A stretch of 64,000 nucleotides of DNA from Kwoniella bestiolae CBS 10118 (lineage: Eukaryota; Basidiomycota; Tremellomycetes; Tremellales; Cryptococcaceae), in contig NC_089241.1 of assembly GCF_000512585.2 (NCBI RefSeq), positions 3,986,001 to 4,050,000 on the forward strand, read 5' to 3'. Under the pieces are notes generated by a model. It was not told where the DNA came from, did not search any database, and saw only the letters and a program-made list of their open reading frames with translations. The stretch's first letter is position 1. Each line of letters opens with the position of its first letter. This document shows positions 11,215-24,358 of the stretch, one piece after another. The position numbers and the translations under genes were made by a program.

Positions 11215-13931
11215 ATGTCCCTCCCAGGTACAGAGACCATCCGATTCCGACGTCCCACCACCGGGCCCAACGCTGCGAAACCAGCTGAAGAACCCAAGAA
11301 AGATGAATTTGGGTCAATGGCTCCTACGGGATTCAAGAAGAGACACCAGGGGTTATTGCAGGATCAAGTTGGGCGGTATGTTCTGTCATTCTCATACAGA
11401 GTCTCTTACAGAGGGAGGTGCATTAATCAGCTAACTGACGATGGGATATCAGGAATAAGCCAGGGCCATTCGTACCTACCTTGTCGTATGCTTTTAGATT
11501 ACTCTTGTTGATTAGGACGGTGGCTGCTATGTATGCTGTTATTTCGGATTGTGATGAAGGTGGGTCTTCACACTTAGCTTGATTCTTACACTCGGCAAGG
11601 CGAGGTTGAGGGTTGAAGTACTGATATTGAGGTGTGCGCTTAGTTTTCAACTTCTTCGAACCCCTCCATTACTTCCAGTACAACTCTGGATTCCAGACTT
11701 GGGAACTCTCACCACAATTTGCAATTCGATCATGGACTTACGTGTTATTACATTGGCCTTTGGCACATATCATTCCCAAATTATTGAGTGTAGGCAAGGT
11801 GAGCTGTTTGAGTACTATTGCTTTTGCCCAAAATATAGATATCATTATCGTCCGTCGTGATTGGCGTAGGACTAAACTGATTGACCACCTTGAACCCTAG
11901 CGACCCGCTTTCTTCGCTTTGAGAATATCACTCGGAGCCATCTGTTCATTCTGCGAGGCCAAGTTCTTCAGAACAGTCGTAGAGACTATCAACGATAGAG
12001 TAGGGAGGTATCTGTTATTCGGTTTGATGTTGAGTGCTGGAATGTGGAATGCTAGTGTTGGTGCGTTATTCCAAACAACGCATCATCTCTGTCTTTCGAT
12101 ATGGCTTGTCTATCTATAGTGAAGCTAATGTCTATATCACCATATTTTGCTTCTTTTAGCATTCCTCCCATCATCATTCTGCATGTACACCACCATGATT
12201 GCCTCGTCCTACTGGTTCCATCCCGCTACCTCCACACCGACCGGTATCAAACGTGCTTATTTCGCTACGTTCGCTTTTGCCGTGGGCGCAATCGTTGGGT
12301 GGCCTTTCAGTGCTGCGTTGGGTATTCCATTTGTCCTTGAACGGCTGTTCTTGACTGGTGGAGAGATGGTGCTACCCGCTCAGAAAGGTGCTTGGATGAC
12401 CAAGAGATGGGAGAATATGGGTAAAGCTATTGGGTTGGCTGCTGGTATTGCTGTGAGTGCGAAGTATCCCTTTGACATACTTGCACATTTTGACTCAAGC
12501 TAATACACCTGCGATGCCTTGCAGATCCCCGTATCAATGATCGATTCCTGGGCCTACGGACGCTCGACTTTCCCCACCCTTAACATCATCACCTACAACC
12601 TCTTCTCAGGCAACGGACCAGATCTATACGGTACCTCGCCAGCTTCATTCTACTTTGCAAACCTTTTCCTCAACTTCAACTTCCTCTTGCCTCTCGCTCT
12701 TATCGCTTTACCCGCTCTGGCGATAACTTACAAATTCGATTATAGAAGATTGGGTAAAACTCAGATGAAGCCCAAGGAAGGTGAAACTTCCCCTTACACC
12801 TTGTTGGCAGTCAGGCTATCACCTTTCTACCTCTGGTTGGCTATTTTGACTGCTCAAGCGCACAAGGAAGAGAGATTCATGTTCCCCGCTTATCCGTTGT
12901 TATGCTTCAATGCGGCTGTTTCGATCTATCTGATCAGAGGGTGGATTGAAAGCTATTATATTCACGTCACCAACTCGCCTTACAACGTAAGTCAGCTAAA
13001 TATTCAGGCTTTGCTCTATTAAAGGCGTAGCTGATCATCGATATAATGAAATAGGCAAGTCGATCATCCCTTTTCTCCACATTCACTTTCCTAGCAGTCT
13101 TCATCCCCGGCCTAATCTCCTTCTTCAGGGTAGGAGGCAGTATATACTTCTACCACGCCCCATTCGATATGGTCCATCATTTCCAATACAAATCTATCCC
13201 TTCGTATCTTAGCGAAATGGGGTACGAGCCCATCCCCCTCCCAGAGAATTACCAGCCATACGGAAACGAGATTCCTAAGCCACAATGGGACCTTACTCCT
13301 CTCAAGACCCTTGAAAACCCTGTGACACTATGTTATGATACGGAATGGTATAGGTATCCTTCGAGTTATCTTATTCCGGAGGGAGTGAGGGTCAGATGGG
13401 TGAAGACGGACTTTGATGGGATGATGCCTCGTCCATGGGAGGTGTCTAATACCACGGGATCGATCTGGCCAAGACAGGAGACTAGGGTGGTGAGAGAGGG
13501 GAGATTCAACGGGGAGAATAAGGAGTCGGAGGTAGCTGGGACTTATGTGAGTGGATTTGTTCTTTATCTACAACTCACAACCACTTCCCTCACTTTGTGC
13601 TGGTTCTCTTCTTGCACAATGCCCTCATCGTCGTATCGAGACTTTCACACGCAACGATGATTGGTGATTTATCTGACTGGTACTTCGCCACATGCAGGTC
13701 GACCCATCCGAATGTACCTACCTCGTATCCCTCACTCTCCCCTCAACTACCCATACAACCCTCGAGCAGAATTGGGCAGAGAAGCCAGAATGGGAGGAAG
13801 AGTACTGTAAAGCCTTCTTAGATGCTGCTAGTACCAAGTGGTGGGCTAGGTTGGTATGGTTGCCTGGTGGATTACTGGAGAAGGGGAGGGTGTGGGGTGA
13901 TTATTGCTTGTTGAGGAGGAAGGGGGAGTAA
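11215..13931 (+). CDS. ALG9: ALG9 alpha-1,2-mannosyltransferase (GT22)
   Basis: Eight exons (11215-11375, 11453-11559, 11644-11798, 11901-12060, 12160-12452, 12525-12986, 13055-13546, 13698-13931) give 687 residues. DEVFNFFEPLHYF carries the acidic luminal motif of GT22 enzymes, followed by GFQTWELSPQFAIRSW. Later come the DSWAYGRSTFPTLNIITYN segment, AHKEERFMFPAYPLLC, and YHAPFDMV near the C-terminal domain. Multiple hydrophobic helices fit an ER multispanning enzyme. ALG9 adds the seventh and ninth mannoses to the dolichol-linked oligosaccharide for N-glycosylation. All introns are 65-151 nt and phases agree. Confidence 0.95.
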
Positions 13932-14413
13932 GCGCGGATGAGAAAAGGTGGTGGAGAGGAGGCCGCATCTGGAGAAGTTTGATAATAGGAGGTGGAGGGG
14001 ATATTAGTGGGATGTAGAGGAGGGCAGACGCAAGAACGCAAAAATCATATTAAATAGACTAAGCAAAACATCAAATCACATATCTGCATGCATCATGAAA
14101 TACATCTTACTTGACCATGCTATGCTATAAGATGCACTTGACCTAGGTCATACTGTCCATTACATCTCCTCTTGCTCTCGTCGCGTACCGCTTGACTACG
14201 CATTCGCACACGGTCTCCTCCGCCACTTTGAGTGATAGTGCATCGCCACGTTCTCGTGTGCCACCCGGGACATGTCGTCAGTAGTGGGCCGGTGCAGTGT
14301 AAGCAAGTAGTGTGTTTGTTATCCATTCCATCCTCATCCTTCTTTGTCTATCTGTTGTCTATCTGTCATCTCAACATCCATTTAACATATAGTAGCATCA
14401 TAATACGTCCAGG
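13932..14413. other. Intergenic region between ALG9 and HSE1
   Basis: Contains the ALG9 3' flank and the HSE1 promoter. No coding frame is supported. Confidence 0.5.
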
Positions 14414-17155
14414 ATGTTTTCGACAGCTACTAATCCATACGACGAACTGATCGGTGAGCTGTCTGATCCCCCGATTACTTTGTCTGGCACGACGATTACT
14501 AATGTTCACATACTGCTGTGTAGTGAAAGCGACCGATGAGAATCTAGCATCAGAAGATTGGGCATTGAATATCGAAGTGTGCGATAAAGTATCCGGAGAA
14601 GGGGAGAACGGGTATGTTGATCTATCAGCTTTGTACTTGCACCTGAAGTATTGTGACATAATCTGATGAGCTGAGTGGACGGGAACAGTGCAAGACAAGC
14701 CGTAGCATCCTTGACGAAGAGATTGAGCCATAGGAATCCGAATGTCCAATTATATGCTCTAGAGGTGGGTCATAATCAGCTCATCAGACAGTAAAGAGCG
14801 TACCAGCTGATAGCGTGTGCGTGTCGGATAGCTGGCAAATACGCTGGCGCAGAATTGCGGGAAAGATCTGTACGGCGAACTCTCATCGAGGGGATGGACA
14901 GGTGCGTTAGATAGATTGGTGAATGATCGAGTACGTATCCTGCCTTCTCATCAGCTGTAATAATCAAATCCATGTAATTCGAAGCTGATGGGACGATCGT
15001 GATTAGACCACCGCCGCACCTGTGAAGAAAAAGGCATTGTCGTATATCAAAGCGTGGGCTAAACAGTTCGAAGATACTGGGGATCCCAATTTGGGTATTA
15101 TGGGGGAACTTTATGATCAACTGAGGGCTAAGAGTGAGTTCCAGTCGACAGATACTCAGCTTTCTGCCGCGCGAGCGATTCAAGTGAATGAGAAGCTGAC
15201 ACAGTTGATGGGAGTAGACTTCAACTTTGACGAAGCTGAACCTCAGCACGAGGATGCTGTGAGTATATTTGGCGTTCTCATTGCCTGTCTCACCTGTGTG
15301 ATGCTGGTTCATGTGGTATGAGTAATTATGCTGATTATTCCTTCGTAACTTAGGCCGAAGCACGTCAAAGACAAGAGGACGAAGAACTCCAAAGAGTACT
15401 GGAACTCTCCAAGCAAGATAAAGGTGGCAGGACAACATACAACTATCAACCTTCCAACCCATCCGCAGGCGGATCCTCATCTTCCGCTCCAGCTCCTGCT
15501 AATGCCGGTGGATCCTCATCCTCATCCTCAAGATCATACCAACAACAAGCACAGCCTCAACCGTTATATCAGCCTCCTCCGCCTGCACCCGAGCCAGAAC
15601 CTGAACAACCGCTCGATATCAACACTGCTACGCGTGTTAGAGCTTTGTACACTTTTACTTCTGCTGAAGTTGGGGAGTTGGATTTTGAGAGAGGAGATTA
15701 TATCAAGGTGTTGGATAGGGGGTTTAAGGAATGGTGGAGGGGGGCTTGTAATGGGAAGATCGGGGTGAGTGTGAACTCTGCTATATTATCTAGTTGAAGA
15801 CAGGATCGTGTATCTGTCACCGTCAGATAAGGGACAGATGGCTCATATACTATTCGTCATCAGATCTTCCCAGTCACTTACGTCGAAGCTGTGCCTGAAC
15901 CTTCTCCTCGAGAATTGCAGGAGGAAGCCCAAGAAGAGGCCAGAGTATTTGCGTCACTTGGTTAGCTGCCATTTTGACATAAGATTCGTGCAAGCTTATA
16001 TGTCTGACTACGTCACATAGGTCTTGTCGATCAGCTCCTACAGACCCTCAAGGGTATTGACCCATCTCGAGGAGACAGAATTGACGATCGACCTGAGATC
16101 GAGGTGAGTGGGCTTGCTAGTTCAATCCGCCCTTCCCCCAAGTCACTCACGAACGGCCGTTTGTAGGAAATGTATCAAGCTTCCGTTGGTCTACAAGAAC
16201 AAATCAACGCTTTAATCAAGAAATATTCTGATCAAAAGGGTGAGTAGCTGTGTTATGCGGCGATCAGAGACGTATATAGCTGATGGATTACACAGCCGAG
16301 CTCGAACATATGAATGCAAACTTCTTGAGAGCTATCAGGCAATATGAGGAACTGAGGAACCCTGCTCCCCCTCCAGCAGGTGAGCAGCTAAGAACTCATC
16401 GCCGTCACTGGACTGGAGCTGACGTGCAGTAATTTGCAGCATACGGTTACGCACCCCAACAACCACCTCAAGCTGATCCATACGCTCAAGGAGGATATCA
16501 ACAATATCCTCAACAGCAAGGTCAACCGCAACCCCAGTCTCAACAACAAGCACCGCCCCAACAATTCCCACAACAACAACCCTACGTCCCCCAGGGACAA
16601 GGTCAACCACAATACTCCCCTCAGCCCCAGCCTCAGGCCCAGGGGTATCCTCAACAATCCCCCAACGGCCATATGGGTGGTGCCAATGCCCCTCAAGCGT
16701 TCCCACAAGCTCAACCTGCCGTTGCACCTGTCGAACAACAACCCCAATTAGGTCAATATTACCAACAACGAGCGGTATCTTCCACCTCAGTCAACAGAAT
16801 ACCTTCCAACAACATGACGACGCCTGGTCTGCCTCTCCCCCCGACCGAACCTATCAGACAAAATACGGAACCTGGAGTAGCGGGGTTGGGAGCAGGTTCA
16901 GATCCTCAAGCTGAACATAAGAAGGCATGGGATGATTATTATAGACAACAGGCGCAGAACCAATTATCTCACCCTCAAAGTCTTGCGCCAGGTCAACAGG
17001 GGTATGCGCCGCAGCATGATGAGGCGCAAACGCAGAATGTTTATGGACAATCACCTTATGCTCCTCAACACGGTCAGGGTGGTCAGGGTGGTCAGGGTGG
17101 TCAGGTTGATGGAGTTGCGCAGGGAATGAGTAGGATGTCTGTACATGGTGCTTAG
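14414..17155 (+). CDS. HSE1: HSE1, ESCRT-0 VHS-UIM-SH3-GAT protein
   Basis: Eleven exons (14414-14453, 14524-14611, 14689-14764, 14832-14930, 15007-15258, 15354-15764, 15864-15960, 16021-16103, 16167-16239, 16296-16379, 16440-17155) give 672 residues. Domains in order: VHS (about 1-145; LANTLAQNCGKDLYGELSSR), UIM near 192-208 (EDEELQRVLELSK), SH3 about 279-334 (RALYTFTSAEVGELDFERGD ... WWRGACNGKIGIFPVTYVE), a helical GAT/coiled region about 345-435, and a Gln/Pro-rich tail. HSE1 with VPS27 forms ESCRT-0, which sorts ubiquitinated cargo at endosomes. Near the C-terminus a 9-bp repeat encodes tandem Gly-Gln-Gly. Confidence 0.95.
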
Positions 17156-17497
17156 GGGATGTTATATTGAGACAAGTTGCTCGGTTTGACGAAGAGGACG
17201 AGGTTTGGGGAGTAGTCGTAGTTGTCGAGAAAAGGGAAGTGGATGGATACTTTTGATTCTTTCTGTTTATGAGTTGTTAACTGAATGATGTGCGATGAAA
17301 TTGATGATATACCCTAGTGTAGTATGAATCGGAGTATCTACCCAGAGTGAAGTGAATGCACTTGCAGACGCGATCATACATTCATACTAAATATACTAAG
17401 TTCCTCATCACTCCACAATACATTGCGATCTTCTAAAACATGCACCAATTTGTCCTTCTCTCTCAGACTATCTTCCTTGATTCCATCCATAACTCGG
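17156..17497. other. Convergent intergenic region between HSE1 and HAP5
   Basis: 3' flanks of two converging genes; nothing else seen. Confidence 0.5.
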
Positions 17498-18728
17498 TCA
17501 ATCCTCCTGTACATACTTATTATAAAGATCCTCCCCCTCATCCACCTGCCCCTGACCTTGTCCATTAATATCCTGCGGATTAACCCCCTGTATACCATGC
17601 CCATGATCATGTCCATTCTCATACCCAACCTCATCGATATCATCATGTACCAAACTCGTATTATTCTCCTCATCAACCACACTCCCATCCCCCTCCCCCT
17701 CACCTTGATTATTGTTCGAAGTGCTTGCTGTGCCGTCGTCCCTTGGTACGATGTCTATGAGAAAATCGAACATGTCTGAGAAGGCTATGGCGGAAGCCAC
17801 ATCTGATTTTTGGAGGGTGCGGCGCTTGTGCGATTCGGCGACGAGCCATGCGCGGCAGGTGAGCTCGGAGATGAATACTGTGGATGGGGTGGGTTAGCGA
17901 GGTATATCGATGGGGGACAGATTGGGTGAAAGAACAGGTGGAGAAATTTGTGAGGTTGTAAGTGGTATTATGGTTAGAGCTTAGAGACACGTGGGAGATC
18001 GAGAGAGGGAGAGGATTGACTCACTTTCACAGGCTTTTGAGAACATTATAGGGGCTACGACAGGGAATCATGAGATAAGTTAGCTGGACTAAAACATGTA
18101 GGATGTATATCGTATTGGAAGCTAAAGCAAAATGTTGATCAAATGGTGTTATAACTCTCAACTCACCTTCTGCAGAGATCATCTGTACAGCCGGAAAGAA
18201 CAAACAGAATCAGCAATCAGCATTAGGTCCCCAAGGATTCCTCCTTTTCACCCCACCAGTCTCTGTCATCCCAAAAAAACTTGGAAGTGGGCTCAAAGAC
18301 ACTTATAACTTATCCTTCCGAGAGAGACAGTCACTCACCCTAACATCCTCATCACTCTTCATAACCTTCTTAATCCTCGCCAAAGGCAAATTATAAGATT
18401 TCCAATCCGGTATCTCCCCCTCAACAGTATTCATCTGCCTCTCCCAGAAATTCTCTAAAAAAGTATTCAAATCCTGATTCGGCTGGATGAGGGGACCCTG
18501 GATATTGGGTGGATGGAGGAGTTGCCGCTGTTCAGCTTGGGTCTGGTATGTTTTCTTTTGGGGCTGGGCGTGCTGATGTGATGAGGATGAGGGGTAATTG
18601 CCTTGCTGATGAGTTTGTGGTTCAGGCGAAGTAGAGCCGCTGGCACTACCTGATGAGGCGTAGTTTGAGGGACCCGCACCGGAGGCGGAGGGAGGGAATC
18701 CCGAGGGAAGGAAATATGAGGGGTTCAT
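17498..18728 (-). CDS. HAP5: HAP5/NF-YC CCAAT-binding factor subunit
   Basis: Four exons (18339-18728, 18167-18182, 18025-18054, 17498-17877) give 271 residues. After a Ser/Gly/Gln-rich N-terminus the histone-fold domain reads FWERQMNTVEG, LPLARIKKVMKSDEDVRMIS, EAPIMFSKACEIFISEL and RRTLQKSDVASAIAFSDMFD, typical of NF-YC. The tail is rich in Asp, Glu, His and Gly. HAP5 pairs with HAP3 and binds CCAAT boxes with HAP2, controlling respiration and iron-related genes. Exons 2 and 3 are short (16 and 30 nt) but are fixed by the invariant histone-fold sequence. Confidence 0.95.
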
Positions 18729-19328
18729 TGTGGATTATATTCAAGCGTGTGTTGGGAGTTCCTATCCTACTATCTTATCACGTGGATTGGATCAAGGTGT
18801 ATGCCTCTTCTATCAGTCTAGATGAATCGATCGATGATCTAGCTTGAAGGGTAGGCAGTGCCGATGGGTGTCGATGGAACAAGGAAGGGATGATTGAGGT
18901 TGTCGCTGCTGAGATGTGTTTGTCTTGAGATGGGTTGTACTACGATTTCGGCCTCCTTGCTCCGAGAGTAAGTTGTCTCTAGGTATATGGGCCCGTGTGC
19001 AGAGTAAGAAGTGAAGATGACCGTCTCGATGATGTTGATGAGTTTTGTTTTTGTTTTTACAGCAGCAGCAGCAACATTGCCATGGTTATCGGGTTAAATA
19101 GCCGATCATCTCCACCATACTAGTGTATACCAATGTGGCACATCCTGCTCACGTCATCATCATCACTCCTCTCATGCACTTTCTCAATTTCTGGATGGAC
19201 GAGCAATGAATGGTAAAAGTAGAGTGGGAGCAAGGGAGCGAGAGATGCGTTACGACATTATATGACATGACATTTCGTTATATACAAACACCAACACCAA
19301 CACCACCTCAACTTTACGCTATCCTACA
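18729..19328. other. Intergenic region upstream of HAP5 and downstream of NSE3
   Basis: Includes an oligo-T tract and short CAG repeat near 19045-19075. No gene supported. Confidence 0.5.
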
Positions 19329-21033
19329 CTACCAATCCTTCCCCGTCAACTCCCCACCGGCAGCTCTCACAACATCATCTCCCAATTTCTTCCTTCTAGC
19401 GGGTTTGTCAACTTTCTCTCTGCCCCCTCTACGTCTATTGTTACCTTCTTCCTCTTCTTCCTCGCTGCTGGATTCATCATTCTCGCCCAGCATACTAGAT
19501 AATCAAAAAAATGAATTTCAGTACACCTTCGAATCTCCTATTATAGAAACAGGTAGATGAACATCGACTTACGCCACCTCAATGAACCTCGCAGCATCCT
19601 TCTCGCTAAATTCTACTTCCCTCTGACCCCACCTCCACTCATACGATTCTCCACCCTCAGCGCCGTGGCCAGGTATCTTCACTTTTTCTAAGTAATTCTG
19701 CCTGGCAAGTAGATCGAGGTATTTATCCAACGTCAGACGAGGTTCCTTCGAATCGGTTGACGAGTAGGGTAAAATCGTTTCTCTCCTTAGGTTCAATCGT
19801 CGCAGGTAGGCATGTAAGATATCTACAATTACCAGATCAGCTTTGATCCTTCACAAGCTGAATGCTGGGCTCGGAAAAGCTGGAGTCAACTGCGGGGTCA
19901 TGGGCTGAGATAGTACCCACCATCAGACACGACTCTACCCATTGTCATGACAATAGCCAATATCACCGTCCTAATTCCTAATAAAGCAATATGACCTGAA
20001 CTGGTCCCATCTCCCTTCTCCCACTGTATCAGCGCACCCGAATCTTGTCCTTCCTGCCCTTCATCCTCGAGTCCGAGGGGTAATGAAAGAGGGTTCGACA
20101 TGGCTGCTTGCAAATCGGGGGGAAGGATCGATCGAAGGATATAAGCCTTGGTACTGGCACCTATACAATATACATATCAGCTGACGGGTTTAGATAGAAG
20201 TCCGTTAGCTAAAGGAAGAGACTTACTCTTCCCCTTTTGCGTCTGGGTAGGTGCAGCAGCGTTGTCATCGTCTTCATCTTCTTCCTGATTTCCATTCGGT
20301 CTGGCTTTTCCTTTACCCTTCTTTCCACCTGCTGGGGGTGCTTCACCATCTGCAATAGCTCCTTTGCCCCTTCCCCTCACTTCTACTAATTCACAACCTA
20401 CGGACTCTCGGAGAATCTTTTGAGCCCCTTCGAAGACTAGGTTGTATGCTCGGGGGTTATTGGGGAGGACTGGAGGTCAAGTAAAGGTCGTATATCAGCA
20501 AAACACTACGGATATATTTAGCAAGACAGTTCAAGTTTCTGTGAAATCGACAGCTTACCATTCTTCACTATATCAGCACGTCTTATCAAACTCTTCTTAT
20601 ACTCCTGGAATAAGGCATATCGAGCCAGTTGACCTGATCGTAATCGTATCTCCTGTGAGTGGAATGAAGCGGGAAAGGATGTTAGCAAATGCGCTCTGAT
20701 CACTAATCTATACCTTTCGCAGTATACGATCATTCTGCCGTTTGTATATCGTCCTTGAGATAAGGTCTTTCTTTCCTTGGCTCCCACTACCTTGTCTACC
20801 TGTGAGAGAGCCCATGAAGCCAAAGCACTCACAGAATCTTGTAATCCCCCCGCCCCAGCCTGAGTGGAAGGCGCTCCTCCCTCCTCATCTTCTTCATCTC
20901 TATTCCCATTGACCCGACCATTTACTTGGTAACCCCCATCCTCGTCTGAATCCGAGTCGGACAAGGCAGCTTGAGTTCGACGTCGCTGTGATGGACCTTG
21001 AGAGGCGTATGTGTTGGGTCGTTTTGGGCCCAT
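19329..21033 (-). CDS. NSE3: NSE3-like MAGE-domain subunit of the Smc5/6 complex
   Basis: The gene starts MGPKRPNTYASQ at 21033 with an acidic N-terminal region. The MAGE homology domain follows: LARYALFQEYKKSLIRRADI, NPRAYNLVFEGAQKILRES, AYILRSILP, GIRTVILAIVMTMG, YLHAYLRRLNL and LDLLARQNYLEKVKI. The last exon ends in a Glu-rich then Arg/Lys-rich tail at 19329. A low-complexity Lys/Gly/Asp insert separates the two winged-helix halves. NSE3 with NSE1 and NSE4 forms the kleisin-proximal head of Smc5/6 for recombinational repair. A GTATAC donor after RMI keeps frame. Fungi usually have a single MAGE gene. Confidence 0.85.
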
Positions 21034-21482
21034 GGCGAGGGTACCTGGGATTTTATGATTTGATCTTTCCTTTGGGAAAGATGTCGTTCGGAGGAATGAT
21101 GAGACAGTTGGATGTAGGGACGAGATGAAATGACGAGAGAGGAGAGAGGAAAAGCAAAGAGGAAAAAGAAAAGGAAAACGCGTAGCAAGGTGATTTATGA
21201 GTGATGTTCAAAAAGCGTAAACTTTCCCACGGTTGCTGTCGATGATCTTTGGATTTGTACCCGGTAGGATCGTCATACAGATAGAAAAAGTTGATGAGCA
21301 ACTCTTCTGATCACCCATAAACAAACTCAAAATAGACAATAGACATAGCCCCTCCAGGCATCACCAAAAAGCATTAGGAAAGATAACACTGTCAGCGACA
21401 ATCACCTAGTCATACTGCTTCCACGCATATACCTTCGCCCCTCGATTGACGACAGCGACAGCTTTCGAACCCAGCCTTAACC
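21034..21482. other. Divergent promoter region of NSE3 and RRP42
   Basis: About 450 bp between divergent starts; contains GA-rich stretches. No gene supported. Confidence 0.5.
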
Positions 21483-22797
21483 ATGTCACTGCCCGTACCA
21501 ACCCTCTCCCCCTCCGAGACAAGCTACATAATATCCTCCCTATCGGATCCTGTACAGCCTACTAGATCGGACTCGAGAACACTGCTAGATTCGAGGAGTA
21601 TAGATGTATCTTACGGTATCTTCCCTCATGCCAATGGATCATCGAGGGTATCGATAGGTGGGACAGAGGTCGTAGCGGGTATAAAGTTGGAAGTGGTTGA
21701 TTCGTTGGAGCAGCAGAAAGGATGGAGAGGGAAGGTTGAGGTGGATATGTGAGTGAGACCATCTTTGGGATACCTCAGCATAATCGCATGTCATGGACAT
21801 ATGGCAAACCAAGATGTTCTGGCCCCATTATACGAGGATAACGATATTCAGTCAATATCACCCGCTCCTCTGCATTATTGCATCTATAAACGTGCAAATA
21901 TATTATGCCATAAGGAGAAAACAAGCGCTAATGTCCATCATATTATTATCGATAGAACACCCCAAGCCTTCCCATCAGCCCAACCCAACAACCTCTCAAC
22001 CACCTCCGCCTACCTCTCCTCAATCCTCCAATCGCACTTCATCCCATCAATCGCTCCACTCCCCATAATCCCAAACCAAAAATACTTTCAGCCCCACCTC
22101 CACCTAACACTAATCTCCTCGGATGGTAACGTCCTCTCCGCACTGGTATTAGCAGCACGAAGCGCATTCTCCGATCTTCGCTTACCGAAAATAAAGATAA
22201 TCTCGTGGGTGGGGGAGAATGGAGAGACAGAGGGAGAGGGGGAAGGGGTGATTGGGAAAGGGGATTTATCGGGGATCAAAGCTGCTATCAAGAGTAAATC
22301 GAAGAGGGGGAGGAATATAACGAAGGGAGGGGAAGATTGGGATTTGGATTTGTCGGAGGATTTGGTGTATATGGAAGGGAGGGAGGGGCTGCCTGTTCTG
22401 ATTACGCTGAATCTGGTGAGTAGGCATCATCCGCTCTCCTCTTCCCCTGAATCATGTCTTGAAGAACTATAAACCGCTTCCTAACGACAATTCATAATCC
22501 TATGTCGACCTTCTTGCTTAGACATAACTCACTTGAGTTGCTGACAAACCCATCACACAGGTACCAAATTCCCCTAACATCTTCCTAGACGCCACAGCCC
22601 AAGAAGAGTCCGCCTGTCCCTCCAAACTCCATTTATTCTTCTCTTCTTCGCTCAAGGAGCAACAGCTGAAGATCTGCGGAATCAGACTAGAAGGTGGTCA
22701 ATCTATCGATTCGTCCAGGATAAAAGGGTTGATTGATGAGGGAGCGAGGATAGCTGGCGAGTTGATACAGGGGGTAAATGGGAATCTACCGCAGTAA
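21483..22797 (+). CDS. RRP42: RRP42, RNase PH-fold subunit of the RNA exosome
   Basis: Three exons (21483-21748, 21956-22415, 22561-22797) give 320 residues. RNase-PH-like features: DSRTLLDSRSIDVSYG, GGTEVVAGIKLEV, VDITPQAFPSAQP across the first splice, SSDGNVLSALVLAARSAFSD and NIFLDATAQEESACPSKLHL. RRP42 is one of six catalytically inactive PH-fold ring subunits of the exosome, degrading or trimming RNA 3' ends in nucleus and cytoplasm. The first intron is unusually long for this window (207 nt). A Gly/Glu-rich insert lies in the middle. Its 3' end converges on the RNA array downstream. Confidence 0.92.
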
Positions 22798-22958
22798 CGG
22801 GATCTTGGTGCAGATGCAGGAGGGTGATGACATTCATGATTCATAATCGTCATCATCATGTATCTAATATGCATAATATAGCATCATCCATGGATGGATG
22901 CTATCAGATGACCGTGCATTATGGAAGGCCATCTTAAACAGAGAGAAAGGTGTCTACC

Positions 22959-23239
22959 AAAAGAATTGGTCGCGCGTCTCCGTCGAGACATTACACACCA
23001 TCTGCCCTCTCTCTATCATCCTTCCCCGGGGATAAGTCATTCGTGAAGTACTAGGAAGGAATGTAAAGAAGATATACTTCACGAACAATTGACGTCGCAT
23101 GACCAACGGAGCTGATATCACCGAGGAGCTTCTTGAGATGCTCAAACTCAAGGTTTTATCGCTGGGTGTGAGGCGGAGAGTGAGCATGGGTCACTTCAAT
23201 CCGCTTTGAGCCGCTAGGTCACGGATGCGCTACGCGATC
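22959..23239 (-). ncRNA. Array RNA unit 7 (most distal)
   Basis: The 5' strand GATCGCG is at 23239-23233; the 3' strand CGCGACC at 22974-22968 pairs with it except for one A/C mismatch. The A-box-like block reads TAGCGGCTCAAAGCGG from 23216. Terminal hairpin GTCTC-GACG-GAGAC occupies 22989-22976, one base before the closing strand. The terminator is T4 at 22962-22959. The upstream TATA-like element is weak (CATCAAAA). Length about 281 nt. Confidence 0.5.
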
Positions 23240-23612
23240 GGATGGGTGGGTTTTGATGTGTGTGTACCTCAGGTATGGGGACGAGGACTGTGTGTAGGCG
23301 TATGGATACCACGAGATGAACGATAACGTTGATCTTGAGGCAACGGTCCTCGAAAGTGGCACCGAAGTCCAATACCGCAATTGTTTATCTTACAAGGCCC
23401 AATTCCTGCACTGACCCATACAGACAGCTGAGCTTCGCCTACGCTACACATTTACAGTGGCGACGGGAATGTCTGTATGAAGCTCAAATCTAAGTGACAT
23501 ATGTATCGAGATAGGTCACTAATCGAATCTGCAAGTGGCTTGAATCTGCTGATCCGATAAATCGTCTCGATAGTGATATCCTCATCCTCTATCACAGGAA
23601 GAGGGCCAACGC

Positions 23613-23836
23613 AAAAAGACGTGATCGCGTGCCCTCGAAGAGAACAGCCTCGTACATCTAGGGGATGAGTCCATAGGCAGACTAGGCAATGTGCTGAAAT
23701 AAGAAATTAAAGATGGATGACATCAGGACTAAGTTGAAACGAATCGATGTTCTTGATTTTTTTTCAAAGCAAATGCCCGTAGTAAACCAGGATAAGCGCT
23801 GTGAAACGCCTAAGCTACGGCACACGCTACGCGATC
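23613..23836 (-). ncRNA. Array RNA unit 6
   Basis: The 5' GATCGCG (23836-23830) pairs perfectly with CGCGATC (23629-23623). The A-box-like TAGCTTAGGCG lies at 23817-23807. The terminal hairpin of 17 nt (23646-23630; TGTTCT/AGGGCA stem with G-U pairs) abuts the closing strand. T5 terminator at 23617-23613. TATATA lies at 23864-23859, 23-28 bp upstream of the 5' end. Length about 224 nt. Confidence 0.55.
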
Positions 23837-24076
23837 AATGTGTAGCTGGGTCGAGGTCTATATAGTGGTTCCCTGAATGATGGATAGTCATTTGGCCAAA
23901 GGACCCTTTCTAGATGAAATCAGTAAGCCAAATCATGGAGGTGGTTCATGGGAGAATCGGTACGTGAGTATATGACGGGAAGAAAGAAGGGAAGTCTTGA
24001 GCGATCTCGACAGACGTGCTGTGTATGGTTCCTTTTTTATCTATAACAGCGCTCACACCAAGGAAGAGGGAAGATC

Positions 24077-24252
24077 AAAAAGTGTAATCGCGCGCTTCTC
24101 AATGAGGCTCTTGCAATGATTTACGAAGAGTAACCTTTATATACGATCTACGCTATGCATCCATCCTGTTATCCCATACAGCCACTACGTTACTACGTTT
24201 TTACGATTAATGAGACATTCCCCGTTGAGCTAGACTCCCATGCTACGCGGTC
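24077..24252 (-). ncRNA. Array RNA unit 5 (short)
   Basis: The 5' GACCGCG (24252-24246) pairs with CGCGATT with one mismatch and one G-U. A-box-like TAGCTCAACGG at 24232-24222. The terminal hairpin is weak (CTC/GAG around 24105). T5 at 24081-24077. TATAT lies about 21-25 bp upstream. Length about 176 nt. This is the most degenerate unit in pairing and could be a decaying copy. Confidence 0.45.
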
Positions 24253-24358
24253 ATATGTATATGTCAAGTGGCTATATGAACCCATCCGAAGTGATCTGTG
24301 CGTCAATTCAGAATGTGGCATTGTCTTAGCACCATTAGATGGATGACCCGTAAACGTC